Origin: Suillus spraguei
Lineage: Eukaryota > Basidiomycota > Agaricomycetes > Boletales > Suillaceae
Assembly: GCA_016800925.1 (NCBI GenBank)
Contig: JABCPU010000889.1
Location: forward strand, 1-22,524
Reading direction: 5' to 3'
Length of the DNA: 22,524 nt
Notes under the pieces: model-generated
The model's database searches: none
What the model saw: the letters and a program-made list of their open reading frames with translations, nothing else
Told to the model about the DNA's origin: nothing
Translations under genes and position numbers: made by a program
In this document: positions 1 to 9,305 of the stretch, in pieces
Layout of the letters: the number at the start of each line of letters is the position of its first letter
Numbering within the stretch: position 1 is the first letter of the stretch

Positions 1-142
1 TTCTTCAGTGTTCACCCTTTTCATGACGTCGCGATAAGTTCTGGTATCTCGTATGACAGTCATCAAGATGGTTTTGGGGTATAAGCTGTACAGGTTAGCG
101 TTCCGACATCCATATGCACAGTCATCTCCATGTTTCTGGAAG

Positions 143-593
143 TCATGGACGCCTGACGGGTGTGGCATGTGGAGGAATGTATGCCGCTGGAGTGACACTA
201 ATAGACTCTGTCTGAAAACAACAGAAATTTGTGAATATGTCGAAGGGGGAGAAGGCGAGAAGGGAAACTCGGGAGGTGGTAAGCGGGCTAAATTTTGGGG
301 AGGGGGGGTGAAACGTGTGGGGATCGCGTGTGTGCCTGAGCAGCATGTTGTTGCAGTCTTTTGCGACGACGATTCCTGCAGCCGAGACCGATAAAGGCCA
401 TGAGAATGACAGCTGCAGACTGAATTTGAGCTAATACCGACCATCCTGAAAAAATAAACCTACCTGCGAAAATAGCAAAACTGACAGTAGTTACGGGGAA
501 GGTTGGCCGAGTACTGCAGTGAGCTCTAAATTCTATCTGAGACAAAAATGGAGAGACATTTTGGGAGTAACTCATGTGCTTGAGTAGGGGCAA
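143..593 (-). pseudogene. Single-pass membrane protein remnant, copy 1
   Basis: Read on the minus strand, this holds a hydrophobic segment (TTVSFAIFAG then VILMAFIGLG) split by a 51-nt intron at 463-413, followed by a basic stop-transfer run (RNRRRKRLQQHAAQ). The same layout, with the intron at the same codon and phase, recurs in copy 2 at 1264-2019. The tail continues in another frame with HPPSPKFSPL and ITPP-type Pro-rich sequence, then stops at a TGA (145-143) where copy 2 reads TCA and goes on to a PPAYTP tail. The family resembles fungal proteins with an extracellular domain, one membrane helix and a low-complexity cytoplasmic tail, but no ectodomain could be reconstructed upstream. The frame change between helix and tail, plus the early stop, suggest decay. 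An extra unrecognised intron could explain the frame change but not the missing tail. No function is assigned. Confidence 0.45.
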
Positions 594-1263
594 GACATTG
601 CATAGACTTGAGAAGCACAGTGGAGAATGTCATGTCATTTACGATACTAGTTCTGCAAGGGTGAACTTGAGGCGTTCAGTAGTGTCGAGATAGAAGTTAG
701 GTGTGCGACTCTGTTCCGGGTCAATAATTTGTCCGGTAGAGCGTCATGGAGGTTAAAAAAAAAGATCAAGTTTACAAGGCACAGCGAGCACGGGATGTTC
801 TTGTGACTTTATGTATCCCGGCGGCAGCTCTAGTGATGACCCACGTACGGCAAATGTCAGTGCAAACGTGGGCCCAGAACAACAATCTACAACAGTATGA
901 CTGAAATTTCAAGCGTGCCGTGCGACGAACTGGAAAACAGTTGATATCAGACGTTAGGAACGAAAATAGTCCTGGGAATGGGCTGTTATGAGAGGTGCAA
1001 ACTTCTGACAGGCACATAAACAAGCGGGAACTTAGCTCTGAAGTTCCGAATTTTCATGATCTATCGTATGTAACAGATACACATAGATGAGGTTCAAAAA
1101 CACGCAAGCTCTAGCGTGCGAGCGCAGCGAAACGATATCAAGTCATCAAGAAACAATGAAAAATCAAGTGGACAACGTTCTTTACACCCTTTTCATAGAG
1201 TTACAACAAGTTCCTGAACGTTGGGTATTCTTGTACGACAATCATGGAGACGTTACATACTGT

Positions 1264-2019
1264 TTAAACTGGGGTATAAGCCGGTGGAGGTTCATCATTC
1301 GCAACTTCTGTATTGACAATCATCTGCATATTCTCTGGAGGTGATGGACGCCCGACGGGCGTGGCATGTGGTGGAGTGTATGCTGCTGGTGTGACACTGA
1401 TAGCTGGTGTTTGAATAGTAGATGAATCGGCAGAGACTCGTGAATATGTCGAAGGGCGGGAGGGGAACCCGGGGGTGGTAAAGGAGTTGAATTTGGGAAG
1501 AGGGAGGTGAAACGTGTGGAGTCTGACTTGAATAGGTCGGTGATTGCATGTGTGCAGAGTGTGTTATGGGAGATGGGTGGGAAGGTTGAGGAAATGAGGT
1601 GTACAGTCATTCCCTGTCGGTTCAGCGAATGCATTGACCGGGGACAGGACGGCATTGTGATTGAGGAGGGTATGGACGATACATATTTGTTTGTGGCCTG
1701 CCATAGGTATTACGGGGTGTTCCATACACAAAACTTGTCTGGGCAGCACGTTGTCGAAGTCTTCGGCGGCGAATCCTGCTCATAATGCCGATAACGGTCA
1801 AGAGAATGCCTATACAGTTAGAACTAATGCCGACTATTCTGAAAAATCACACCTACTTCCGCCAATAGCAATACCGATGATAGTCGATATGGAGAAGGGA
1901 GTGCAGGAAGTAGAATCTTCCGATTCTGTCCTGAATTCTGTCTGAGACAAAAATGAAGATAATCTTCGGAGTGACTCACGAGCTCGAGTAGGTGCACATT
2001 GCATAGACTTGAGAAGCAC
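1264..2019 (-). pseudogene. Single-pass membrane protein with PPAY tail, copy 2
   Basis: On the minus strand a Ser/Thr-rich stretch leads into the helix STIIGIAIGG, a 47-nt intron (1856-1810, GT-AG) and then ILLTVIGIMSRIRRRRLRQR, a membrane helix with an Arg-rich stop-transfer end. The tail reads VYGTPRNTYGRPQTNMYRPY and then meets a TGA at 1624-1622. Further on, a third frame reads AISVTPAAYTPPHATPVGRP and ends EPPPAYTPV with TAA at 1266-1264. The PPxY-type ending and Tyr/Pro-rich tail are common in basidiomycete single-pass membrane proteins of unknown role. At least one stop and one frame change separate the pieces, so this is probably a pseudogene, though an unrecognised intron around 1500-1620 could bridge part of it. 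The ectodomain, expected at higher coordinates, is not recognisable. Confidence 0.5.
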
Positions 2020-3084
2020 AGAGAAGAGTGATAAAGAATGTTATGACATTTACGATACTAGCTCTGCGCAGCTGAACTTGAGGCATTCAGTAGTATCTGG
2101 TCGGTGTGTATTATAGAAGTTAGGTGTGCTCCAAAACGACTCTGTTCCGCGTCAACCGAATGATTCGTTTGATAGAGCGTCGTGGATACGAGAGATATGA
2201 AGAAGTCTGGGTGTAAAAAAGCATGTATCGACTTGACAATGAATGCTGTATCGCACAAGGCACACTCAGCAGGTACCTCGCTCTCGGTCACCTGTCTACA
2301 AGTGACTTGCACGGCAAGCGTACAACCGTGGGACAGCATAATACATTACGTAATGACCCTGCTCACTGTTCTCCAGTGCGGACCTAAGCCGTCGATCGAT
2401 GGCGCCAGCGTCGGCACAGCCGCTGACCCCCATTGCCAAAGCTCAATATTAACGCCGCTGCGTTCTTCTTTGATGTGTGGTTCGCTTTTTCCCTCAGCTG
2501 GAAGCGGCTCCTCGTCTTCCCACTCTTGCTCCTCCTCGTCTGCTTTGCTGCTATCCTCTTCCGCAGCCCGTGCTACCGAGGTTTAACTATGACTGGCGTT
2601 ATCCACACTTCTGACGTGGCAAATGACCTGCTGTTTCCTGGCGATGTTGGTGAGGATAGGAAACCCCCGACCCGGTCCTTTTCCTTGTAGGTCGTTCTCC
2701 CCTTCTCCAAAGCTCGTGAACATCACCCTTCCCCTCTAGCACGAACATCCACAAACAGCAGCTGCAAGAGTGGTACCGAGAGGTCCATCTCGATCCGAAA
2801 AGCACCGTCGCCACCCTCATCACTCAAGCAGCCCCTGAAGGAGTTCGGTGCTGATCGTAAGGCGTGGGACATGTAAGCTTTCTCTTTCTAGCATCCGTCC
2901 TCCCTCTTTTCCACACTCACTGTTCCCCCTCCAACTTGAAGATAATCCACCATAAGGTGAATTTGACGCCACATGTTCTGGGAGTGTGTGCTCATACCGA
3001 GTCAATGGTGAGGCAACTGTTGCTCGACGCCGGAAACAATTTGGGCTTTCAGGAAGTGACTAATTGACTCGCTCGCTTCCTGAT

Positions 3085-3114
3085 TTGATCAAGCAGCAGT
3101 TGGTGCTTGATCAA
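3085..3114. repeat. 11-bp perfect hairpin
   Basis: TTGATCAAGCA and its exact reverse complement TGCTTGATCAA are separated by 8 bases. Its role is unknown. Confidence 0.7.
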
Positions 3115-3309
3115 CTTGACTAGGATTCACTCACATTCAACGTCGAATGATTTTGCGATCGTGTCTGGTTTAGTTGATGCCGACTAGCCTCATGGGTATG
3201 CACACGTTGACGATGTAAAATGATTTGAGCAAGACCACTGGTAGTGACATCGCTGCCAGATGGTTTATTCGAAGCTAAATTTGACATTCGATAGTGTGAC
3301 TCAAGAATT

Positions 3310-3334
3310 GCGAAAATTTACTCACAATTTTCGC
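3310..3334. repeat. 9-bp perfect hairpin
   Basis: GCGAAAATT and AATTTTCGC are separated by 7 bases. It could be chance in this AT-rich stretch; no role is assigned. Confidence 0.6.
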
Positions 3335-3650
3335 TATTTTTGCAGCCACTACATTGTCGATGGTGCGGACAACACAGCCGAAACATTGACGTTATGGTTG
3401 TTGCTGAGCATATCAGTGAATTTAGATGATGGTTAGGAAGTGAGATGAGTACACACGTCGATATGTTCTCGATTAGCTGCACTCGCGGCTTTGGGCCTTG
3501 AGCACTTCGCACACGTGGACTCACCCAGTTGAGGAAAATGAAAGGTGCATCCCAATCATCGAACCATGGCTCGGAATCGCAGTGAGATGAGGATGGTCTG
3601 AAGGCAGGCTTTTATATAGCCAGAGGGCTAAAGATGTCGCACTAGATTAA

Positions 3651-3663
3651 CGGTTCTCAAAGT
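3651..3663 (+). repeat. Left terminal inverted repeat of Harbinger element
   Basis: It matches the right end in 11 of 13 positions, with the mismatches in the first two bases, and sits directly after the TAA target duplication. Confidence 0.85.
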
Positions 3664-3828
3664 CAAACCTAGAAAGAAATTCTCAGCCAAAATTTGCGAA
3701 TTCGGATGCTGCCGGTACGGCAGCTTTCGAACTCCGGTATGCCCTGCCTGCTCGTCGTTGTCATTGGCGTCGATGGTGGTCAAGCTCCAATCTGATCCTT
3801 AATCGCTGTGTTAAGAACACCCTGTATC

Positions 3829-5445
3829 ATGTCACGCACAAGTCAAAGAGGTCGAGGTGGTGGAGTCCGAGGCAATACATCCACTAGTGTGGACACTGGG
3901 AAGAAATGTACTATTCATTGGGAGGGGGTCCGTGGTGCTCGTACTGAACGCTTACTTGCCTGGTGCAAGGAAAATGAAGATGCCCGCATCAAGCTTTTCT
4001 CTGATTCAGCAAAGGATGCCAAGGAGCAAGGTCGGAAGAAGAAGCAGAGCGGTAGTTCAAGAGATGTCGTCTATTTGCAGGTTGCACAAGCTGTATTTTC
4101 GAATGATGAAGATCCAGAGGTTCAACGACTCTTCAAGGAGGACCCTAAGGCATTTATCAAACCTGTCTCAACTCGTTTTGGCACGTAAGTATTCAGTTCT
4201 TGCATCATCTGTCTACTAGAATCACTGATAAGATGTTTCAGACTCCGGAAAAAATACAATGAGTTTAATAAGGACCTCAAGCAGTCAGGAGCAGGAAAGA
4301 CATATGCAGAGCTTCAAGAGGATCCAAAGATGAAGTCGTTGATCGGTAAGTCTCTGCTGCGTTGATTTGCGCATGTCTTAATCATGTCTCCATCAGATAC
4401 AAGGCTTGAGAAATTTCCCTGGTGGCCTGAGCTTCATGGCTGGTGGCGGACCAATCCAGCCTTCAATCATGCCTTCTCTACTGCAGATGCAGGGCAAGAC
4501 TTTGCCTCTGCTGCATTGGAACATTTTAATATTTCAAAACCACCGGCTACAGGTGACGATGACGCTCATGCAGACGATGATCCTGAGGATGGAGAAATAG
4601 TTGAGATTAATAGTCACACTATGGACAATGGTGTGACGGATGATATGATTGTTGACCAGCCCCCCTGCATAGCATCACTCCAGCCATCGCCACTATTACC
4701 TTCGGACCATAGTCCTAGCAACACGCCGGATTCATTCTCACTGGTCCCATTGCCACAGTGGTACCAACGACCCCAGCTCCCTCCCATCTCAACCTCTGAC
4801 GCACTTGGCCCAGGCATGATATCATTAAACTCTCCTGAACACTCGCCGGTAGCCAAAAAAAACCCAGTCGACAATTCACTGTCTTTTTTTTCCGATTACA
4901 AGGAGTCTTCACCCAGTCGTCAGTCTACGCCCATTGACTCAGAGGACTCAGATATTGGTGCCAGCCGAGCACTACAGTCTCTTCGTGTCAGTTCACTCAA
5001 GGGAAGTCGTGAAAGTTCACCTTCTCTTGCTACAAAACAGTCTCGTCCATCTCCTTCAAGTGCATCTCAGTGTCCCCCCTCATCATCACGCAAACGCCCT
5101 GGCAGCAGTACTCTTGACCAGACCACAGAAAGGATGTCCCAAACGGCAGAATCTCTGATGCTGCACCTTGATAGCAAACGTGAGGTTCGTGCCGAGCATG
5201 AACGCTATAAACGCATGAAGCTCGAGAGCGAAATATGGGCTCGTGATCTCAAGGCCCGCAGTGCTCGTGATGAGCGGGAGCATGCAATGCGTCTTGCTGA
5301 ACAAGATCATCACCACCAACAGGAGAGGATGACTCGGCAAATGGAGATTGCAAGAATTGAACTCGAGCTGTCTCATGCACGTCGAGAAGAGGAGGAGGCT
5401 CGGATTCGTCGTATTGCTATGGAGCGTGGTTTTGATCAAAGCTGA
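3829..5445 (+). CDS. Harbinger helper ORF (Myb/SANT-like, Ser/Pro-rich)
   Basis: Three exons (3829-4184, 4242-4345, 4397-5445) with GT-AG introns of 57 and 51 nt give a 502-residue protein. The ATG at 3829 is chosen because the frame upstream offers only a GTG. The N terminus is Arg/Gly-rich (MSRTSQRGRGGG). Around residues 115-175, LRKKYNEFNKDLKQSG and FPWWPELHGWW form an aromatic, charged block that resembles the DNA-binding helper proteins of Harbinger elements, though I cannot prove a Myb fold by eye. Residues about 195-380 are acidic and then Ser/Pro-rich and probably disordered. The last 110 residues are rich in Glu, Arg and Lys and look like a coiled coil (ARREEEEARIRRIAMERG). In known Harbinger systems this protein binds the ends and helps the nuclease enter the nucleus; here that role is inferred from position. 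It is intact, unlike its partner. Confidence 0.8.
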
Positions 5446-5528
5446 AGTAGGTTTGTACCGTGTCATCTTGCAACTGTTCATTTAGAAATATGAGTGGTAC
5501 TTTCTCGAGAAAATCTCAAGCATGATTG

Positions 5529-5761
5529 CTACAGGTTTGCGCAAATTTCCCTCGTTGGGTACTAAAGAAGATGAAGAGCTTCTAATTGACGACCATAAAT
5601 ACTACAGGTTTGCGCAAATTTCCCTCGTTGGGTACTAAAGAAGAGGAAGAGCTTCTAATTGATGACCATAAATACTACAGGTTTGCGCAAATTTCCCTCG
5701 TTGGGTACTAAAGAAGAGGAAGAGCTTCTAATTGACAATCCTAAATGCTACAGGTTTGCGC
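5529..5761. repeat. 73-bp tandem repeat, three units plus part of a fourth
   Basis: Units start at 5529, 5602 and 5675, each 73 bp, and a fourth begins at 5748 and breaks off after CTACAGGTTTGCGC. Units differ at only a few bases (for example GATGAAGAG against GAGGAAGAG). The array lies between the stop codons of the convergent helper and nuclease genes, so it sits in both 3' untranslated regions. One frame reads KEEEELLID, but 73 is not a multiple of 3, so the array does not encode a continuous repeat protein. Confidence 0.95.
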
Positions 5762-5773
5762 CATATATACTTG

Positions 5774-7406
5774 CTAATTCCTTTGCGCCAACGAGGAAAG
5801 CAACCGTGTCTTTAACGTGTTGCGAAAATCCTGCCCCACACTTCCAATGTAAGTTTGATCACCTACTGCACCACCGCCCTCTCGCTGATCATCCTCTCCT
5901 GCATCAGCGTCAGCACCAGTTTGCCTTGGCCTCCGAGGTTCTTCATAGAAGCGGACATTTGAGTTCTCATGGTTTAATTTTTCCTCAATTTCGACGATTA
6001 AATTGTGCAGAACGAAGCATGAACGGATCCACATGTTTGCGTAGTCGAGGTCCTTCTGGCTTTGGATTGGGATGCGAAGCTCCCGCAGGGATTGAAACCG
6101 GCCTTTGATAGAGCCGAAAAAATGTTCTGAACGAACACGAACCTAGACATTGGGTGAGGACTACTAATATATATTGCCATTGATACTCACCGTCGACAGG
6201 TTAGTATTGAATATCTTTTGGTCTGGCGTCAAGCTCCCTCCTGGTGGCCGTTTGTATGGTGGCACACACCAGTTCGTGCAGCATATGCCGAGTCGGCCCA
6301 CAACCACTCTCCTGCACCAAAAAATGACTCAGGGTTCCGGGAAACCCTCGTTCGTGCAAATACGTTTGAGTCATGAAGACTTCCAGGTACGCCGATGACA
6401 TAGTCCACAATACGAAGGTTATGAGGGAATATAACGACCTTTTAAATTGTAAGTTACTGTGCTGCACACCGAACTGATACTTACCTGTGCTGTCAAAGAG
6501 TAGTCCGAATTTTTGTCAAAGAAACCCTCCCCATGCCAACCAGGTTTTTCATGTAAGGGGGATGGAGTCCCATCTACACAAAGAAAACCTCCACGCCACT
6601 CATGACATGTTTTTTCTTTCTACATAGGCTTTCGCTCGCTCTCGTTCAACTTGGTCCTCGTGGTCAAGCGGATCAAAATGAATGGCTCGGTCATGAAGCT
6701 GCAACAGCGCAATCATCACGCGTTTGTAGCAGTTATAGACGGTCCCTACGGACACTCCGGCCCAGTCAGAAATGTCTTCAGTAGTTGCTGCATTGCCATA
6801 ATGGCCGACACCATTGAGAAAGACAGCGAGCTGAACTGCGACGGGAAGTTGGGGATTGTTTGAGTTGTTATGGAAGATAGGGTGCCCTTGGATTAACTTC
6901 GTAAGTTCGGCAAATATGTCTGCATCAACGCGAAGCTTGCGTCGAAATTTGTCAGTTGAGAACAGAGCCACTCCTCCAGCAAGTGTAGCTGAGGAGCGCG
7001 ACTCAGACGTGGACGGACAGTAAGGACCCGACATTTCTCCACCTCATCATGCAATGCACCGATTGCGTCAACGAACTGTGTAAAAACTCGTTCACACATG
7101 TCTGGGATATCATGTGATAGGACGCTCGAGTATGCTGTTGAGAGTGATACAAGGGAATTGATTGACGAGGCAGATGTGACCGATGAGGTAGGGGATTCAG
7201 GCCATGCTGGTGATGCTGTCCGTATGCTGATATCAGACCCACTATGACACTGGCAGTGTTGCTGATCTCTGATGAGTCCTCCTCCTCATCTACTAGTAGT
7301 TCATCTACATAAACTCAACTAACTCCATGTATCGCGCGATAGTAAGGTCATGACTAGTTTGTTTGAGGCTGCGAAGGAGCCTTGAACGATCGGATTCCCG
7401 AGGCAT
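5774..7406 (-). pseudogene. Harbinger DDE nuclease (HARBI1-like), two frameshifts
   Basis: Minus-strand transposase of the Harbinger element. The conserved region runs from 7034 down: a helix-turn-helix-like block (DISDWAGVSVGTVYNCYKRV), then FLCVDGTPSPLHEKPGWHGE with the first catalytic Asp, an intron at 6484-6439, VPGSLHDSNVF and LWADSAY with the second Asp, an intron at 6190-6143, and VRVRSEHFFGSIKGRFQSLR with the catalytic Glu. It ends in a Glu/Asp-rich tail and TAG at 5776-5774. The frame is broken twice: an extra base in the T6 run at 6610-6615 (plus strand) between YVERK and the expected TCHEWRGG, and a missing base near 6285 after ADSAYAA. The N terminus is uncertain; MPRESDRSRL at 7406 is a possible start, with frame changes before 7034. 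Homopolymer sequencing error could explain the first break. Confidence 0.82.
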
Positions 7407-7549
7407 AATGATATTGAAAGATGGTGTCGCAGACTGCAGTAGATGATGACGGTCTGAGTATAAGGTTAGGGTTAATGTGTCAGCGTCGGAGCCTCAATTA
7501 ACCGGCAAATTCCAAAATGCTCAACGTTTGAAATTTCTATACGAAGTTA

Positions 7550-7562
7550 ACTTTGAGAACAC
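7550..7562 (-). repeat. Right terminal inverted repeat of Harbinger element
   Basis: This is the inverted partner of the repeat at 3651-3663, followed at once by TAA. A telomere-like GGTTAGGGTTAA lies in the subterminal region at about 7463. Confidence 0.85.
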
Positions 7563-9305
7563 TAATTATTTCGTGCAATAGCTATAAAGAATCTCGCTTC
7601 AAATCGCTGTCTTCCTCAGGAAGTGAACATAACAGTGACTGCAATAACTAGTCACTTGATAGGATTACAGAGCGCTTGAATGGAGGAAGACAGTCAAGAT
7701 CATCTCAGTACGATTGACATTGAAATGATGGTTATACACGAGACGCGATAAATCATTTTATACCTTAGCATTAATTTTATCTCGAGTAACGAATCCCACT
7801 GTTCTAATCAAATTCTAATGAGGTTCAAGTGATATATAATTGTCATGATATATATTGCCTATGGTGATTGCAACTTAGTGGATGGCGGGGAAGGTGTGAG
7901 AATAGCCGTAATGGTAACAGCAGACGCTGGCGGTGATAACGAGTACATTGATGGTGATAAGTGCGCTGATGGCCCATCAATGAGCACCGATGGCCTCATG
8001 AGTATGAGAAATGGTTGCGGGGGTGTGTGGCACAGTGTGGGGAAATTAATAATATAATACAATAAGAAAAAATCTGATACACATAGTCAACCGTATCCTT
8101 CCGATATTTCTCCGATCGTGAGGAGGATATGGTGCGAGGCGAACGCGTTTCAAGATAGGGTGTGAAGAGAGATACATTTGGATAACACAAGTCCTTCAAC
8201 AATTCTAGCGGAGAAGTCCACTTTGGAGTTTGAGACATGACTATAGTTCCAAGTTTAACCAAAGATACTGAGGACGGGTCAAGTCGAGGCTGGTAAGCAC
8301 CAGTCTATACTTTCCGTATCCAGTGAGGATTGGACCATAACTTTTAAACAATAACACGATCCAAGGCCCAAAGCGTAAGAACGATGCTGAGGGATTTTAG
8401 TGGCCGCTGAAAGCTAGACCCGCCCACCCATATTTCACGTGCATCTTGTCCTCGCTCGGCCTATAGATCCGGCTGCGGTATGCAGCTTTGTGAATGAATA
8501 TGCTCGTAGAGAGGCTGCATTCCATGCGCAATCATGATCGGAGGCTAAGCAGCGCACAGTTTTATGCATTCCATGTAAAATACCCGGATCCAAAGCTTAG
8601 GAGCTCGAGGCAAATCGAAATCTGCTGAACTGAGCTCCGGGAGTTCGGATCATATATGGGTGACAAAGATACAGTGCGATGCTTCGCCCCGCACTTCGGA
8701 GCCGGGGCGCTTTCTGTACAGATAAGTTGACTTTGCAAGCGATGACCTGTGTGTGAATGCAGGCACGAGCTGGGTAGTTTTTCACAAAGGCCTGGTTCGG
8801 ATCATATACGAGGGAGCAGGTGACAAGGAATACAGTGCGGTGCTTTGCCAGCCAGCGCACTTGGGAGATAGAAGACTTCTCAGGCGCTTTGTGTACAGAT
8901 GTTGACTTTACAAGCTTTCCGCCCGATGACTATGGGACAAACAGGCACGAGCTTGTTTTGTTTCGATCGTGCCGACGCCCTGGTCTAATTGCCGATACAA
9001 ATATATGGGGGCGGTATGTATCACGCAGAACAATCAACGAACTGTCAAATGGTTCTCCGGTTAGGATGGAGGCCTTGACTACGATGGGGACACGTGAGGA
9101 TAACCATACAGAGCTGATACATCAGCATATGGTGTGTGGGATCTCTTAATTTAGACGTTTTTTTGAACCATATGCTCAATATCATGTTGAACCGATTTGT
9201 GCCCGCCAAAAGCCGATGCGTCAATCCCTTAAAATACCAAAGCTAGCATCTCTACCCCCGACGTGTCCTCGCTTCTCTACTTTAACTTACTTTTCAATCG
9301 CTACA
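7563..9305. other. Intergenic region upstream of the sugar transporter
   Basis: No coding feature is supported. It holds AT-rich sequence near 7830-8060, an imperfect duplication at 8643-8983 and, just before the transporter ATG, a CT-rich run (CCTCGCTTCTCTACTTTAAC) of the kind common near fungal start sites. No convincing TATA box is placed. Confidence 0.5.
8643..8983. repeat. Imperfect tandem duplication upstream of transporter
   Basis: Unit A (8643-8794) and unit B (8795-8983) both begin GTTCGGATCATATA and share in order GATACAGTGCG or AATACAGTGCG, GCGCTTT(C/G)TGTACAGAT, TTGACTTT(G/A)CAAGC and GGCACGAGCT. Unit B is longer by scattered insertions. It lies 320-660 bp before the transporter start, so it may lie within its promoter region. 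Confidence 0.8.

Larger units (their letters stand above)
1..2200. repeat. Diverged tandem segmental duplication
   Basis: Bases about 1-760 and about 1170-2190 align in order over their length: the start (ACCCTTTTCAT), the tail region (GGCGTGGCATGTGG in copy 2 against GGTGTGGCATGTGG in copy 1), the helix region, then TTGCATAGACTTGAGAAGCA and GAACTTGAGGC(G/A)TTCAGTAGT. The second copy is longer because of about 200 extra bases near 1520-1740. The intron position inside the shared membrane-protein remnant is conserved, so the duplication covered a whole locus and is old. Confidence 0.75.
2200..3647. other. No gene recognised
   Basis: No protein family is recognisable here. A moderately long open stretch on plus near 2690-2876 is Ser/Pro/Lys-rich and ends just before a GTAAGC that could be a splice donor, so a fragment of a multi-exon gene is possible. 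Two short perfect inverted repeats sit at 3085-3114 and 3310-3334. The region ends at the TAA target duplication of the Harbinger element. Confidence 0.4.
3651..7562. mobile_element. End-to-end PIF/Harbinger DNA transposon
   Basis: The element is flanked by TAA on both sides (3648-3650 and 7563-7565), the 3-bp target duplication typical of PIF/Harbinger transposons. Its ends are inverted repeats: CGGTTCTCAAAGT on the left and GTGTTCTCAAAGT on the right read inward, with weaker similarity continuing for about 50 bases. It carries the two genes expected of the superfamily in convergent orientation: a helper or DNA-binding ORF on plus (3829-5445) and a DDE nuclease on minus (7406-5774). A 73-bp tandem repeat separates them. 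The nuclease has two frameshifts, so this copy is probably not autonomous as sequenced. Confidence 0.88.

Noticed and set aside
2182..2690. Plus-strand open frames with Ser-rich or Leu-rich translation
   Set aside because: Composition reflects a CTT/TCC-rich stretch; the frames overlap each other and lack domains.
5529..5761. Tandem array as CRISPR or as a repeat protein
   Set aside because: Units are directly adjacent without spacers, the genome is fungal, and 73 bp is not a multiple of three.
5659..6108. Plus-strand open frame of 149 codons
   Set aside because: It runs across the tandem repeat and antisense to the well-supported nuclease exon, with no family motif.
7463..7474. Telomere-like GGTTAGGGTTAA, and AAACCCTAACCCT near 17967
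   Set aside because: Only two repeat units each, inside a transposon end and an LTR; too short to claim telomeric origin.
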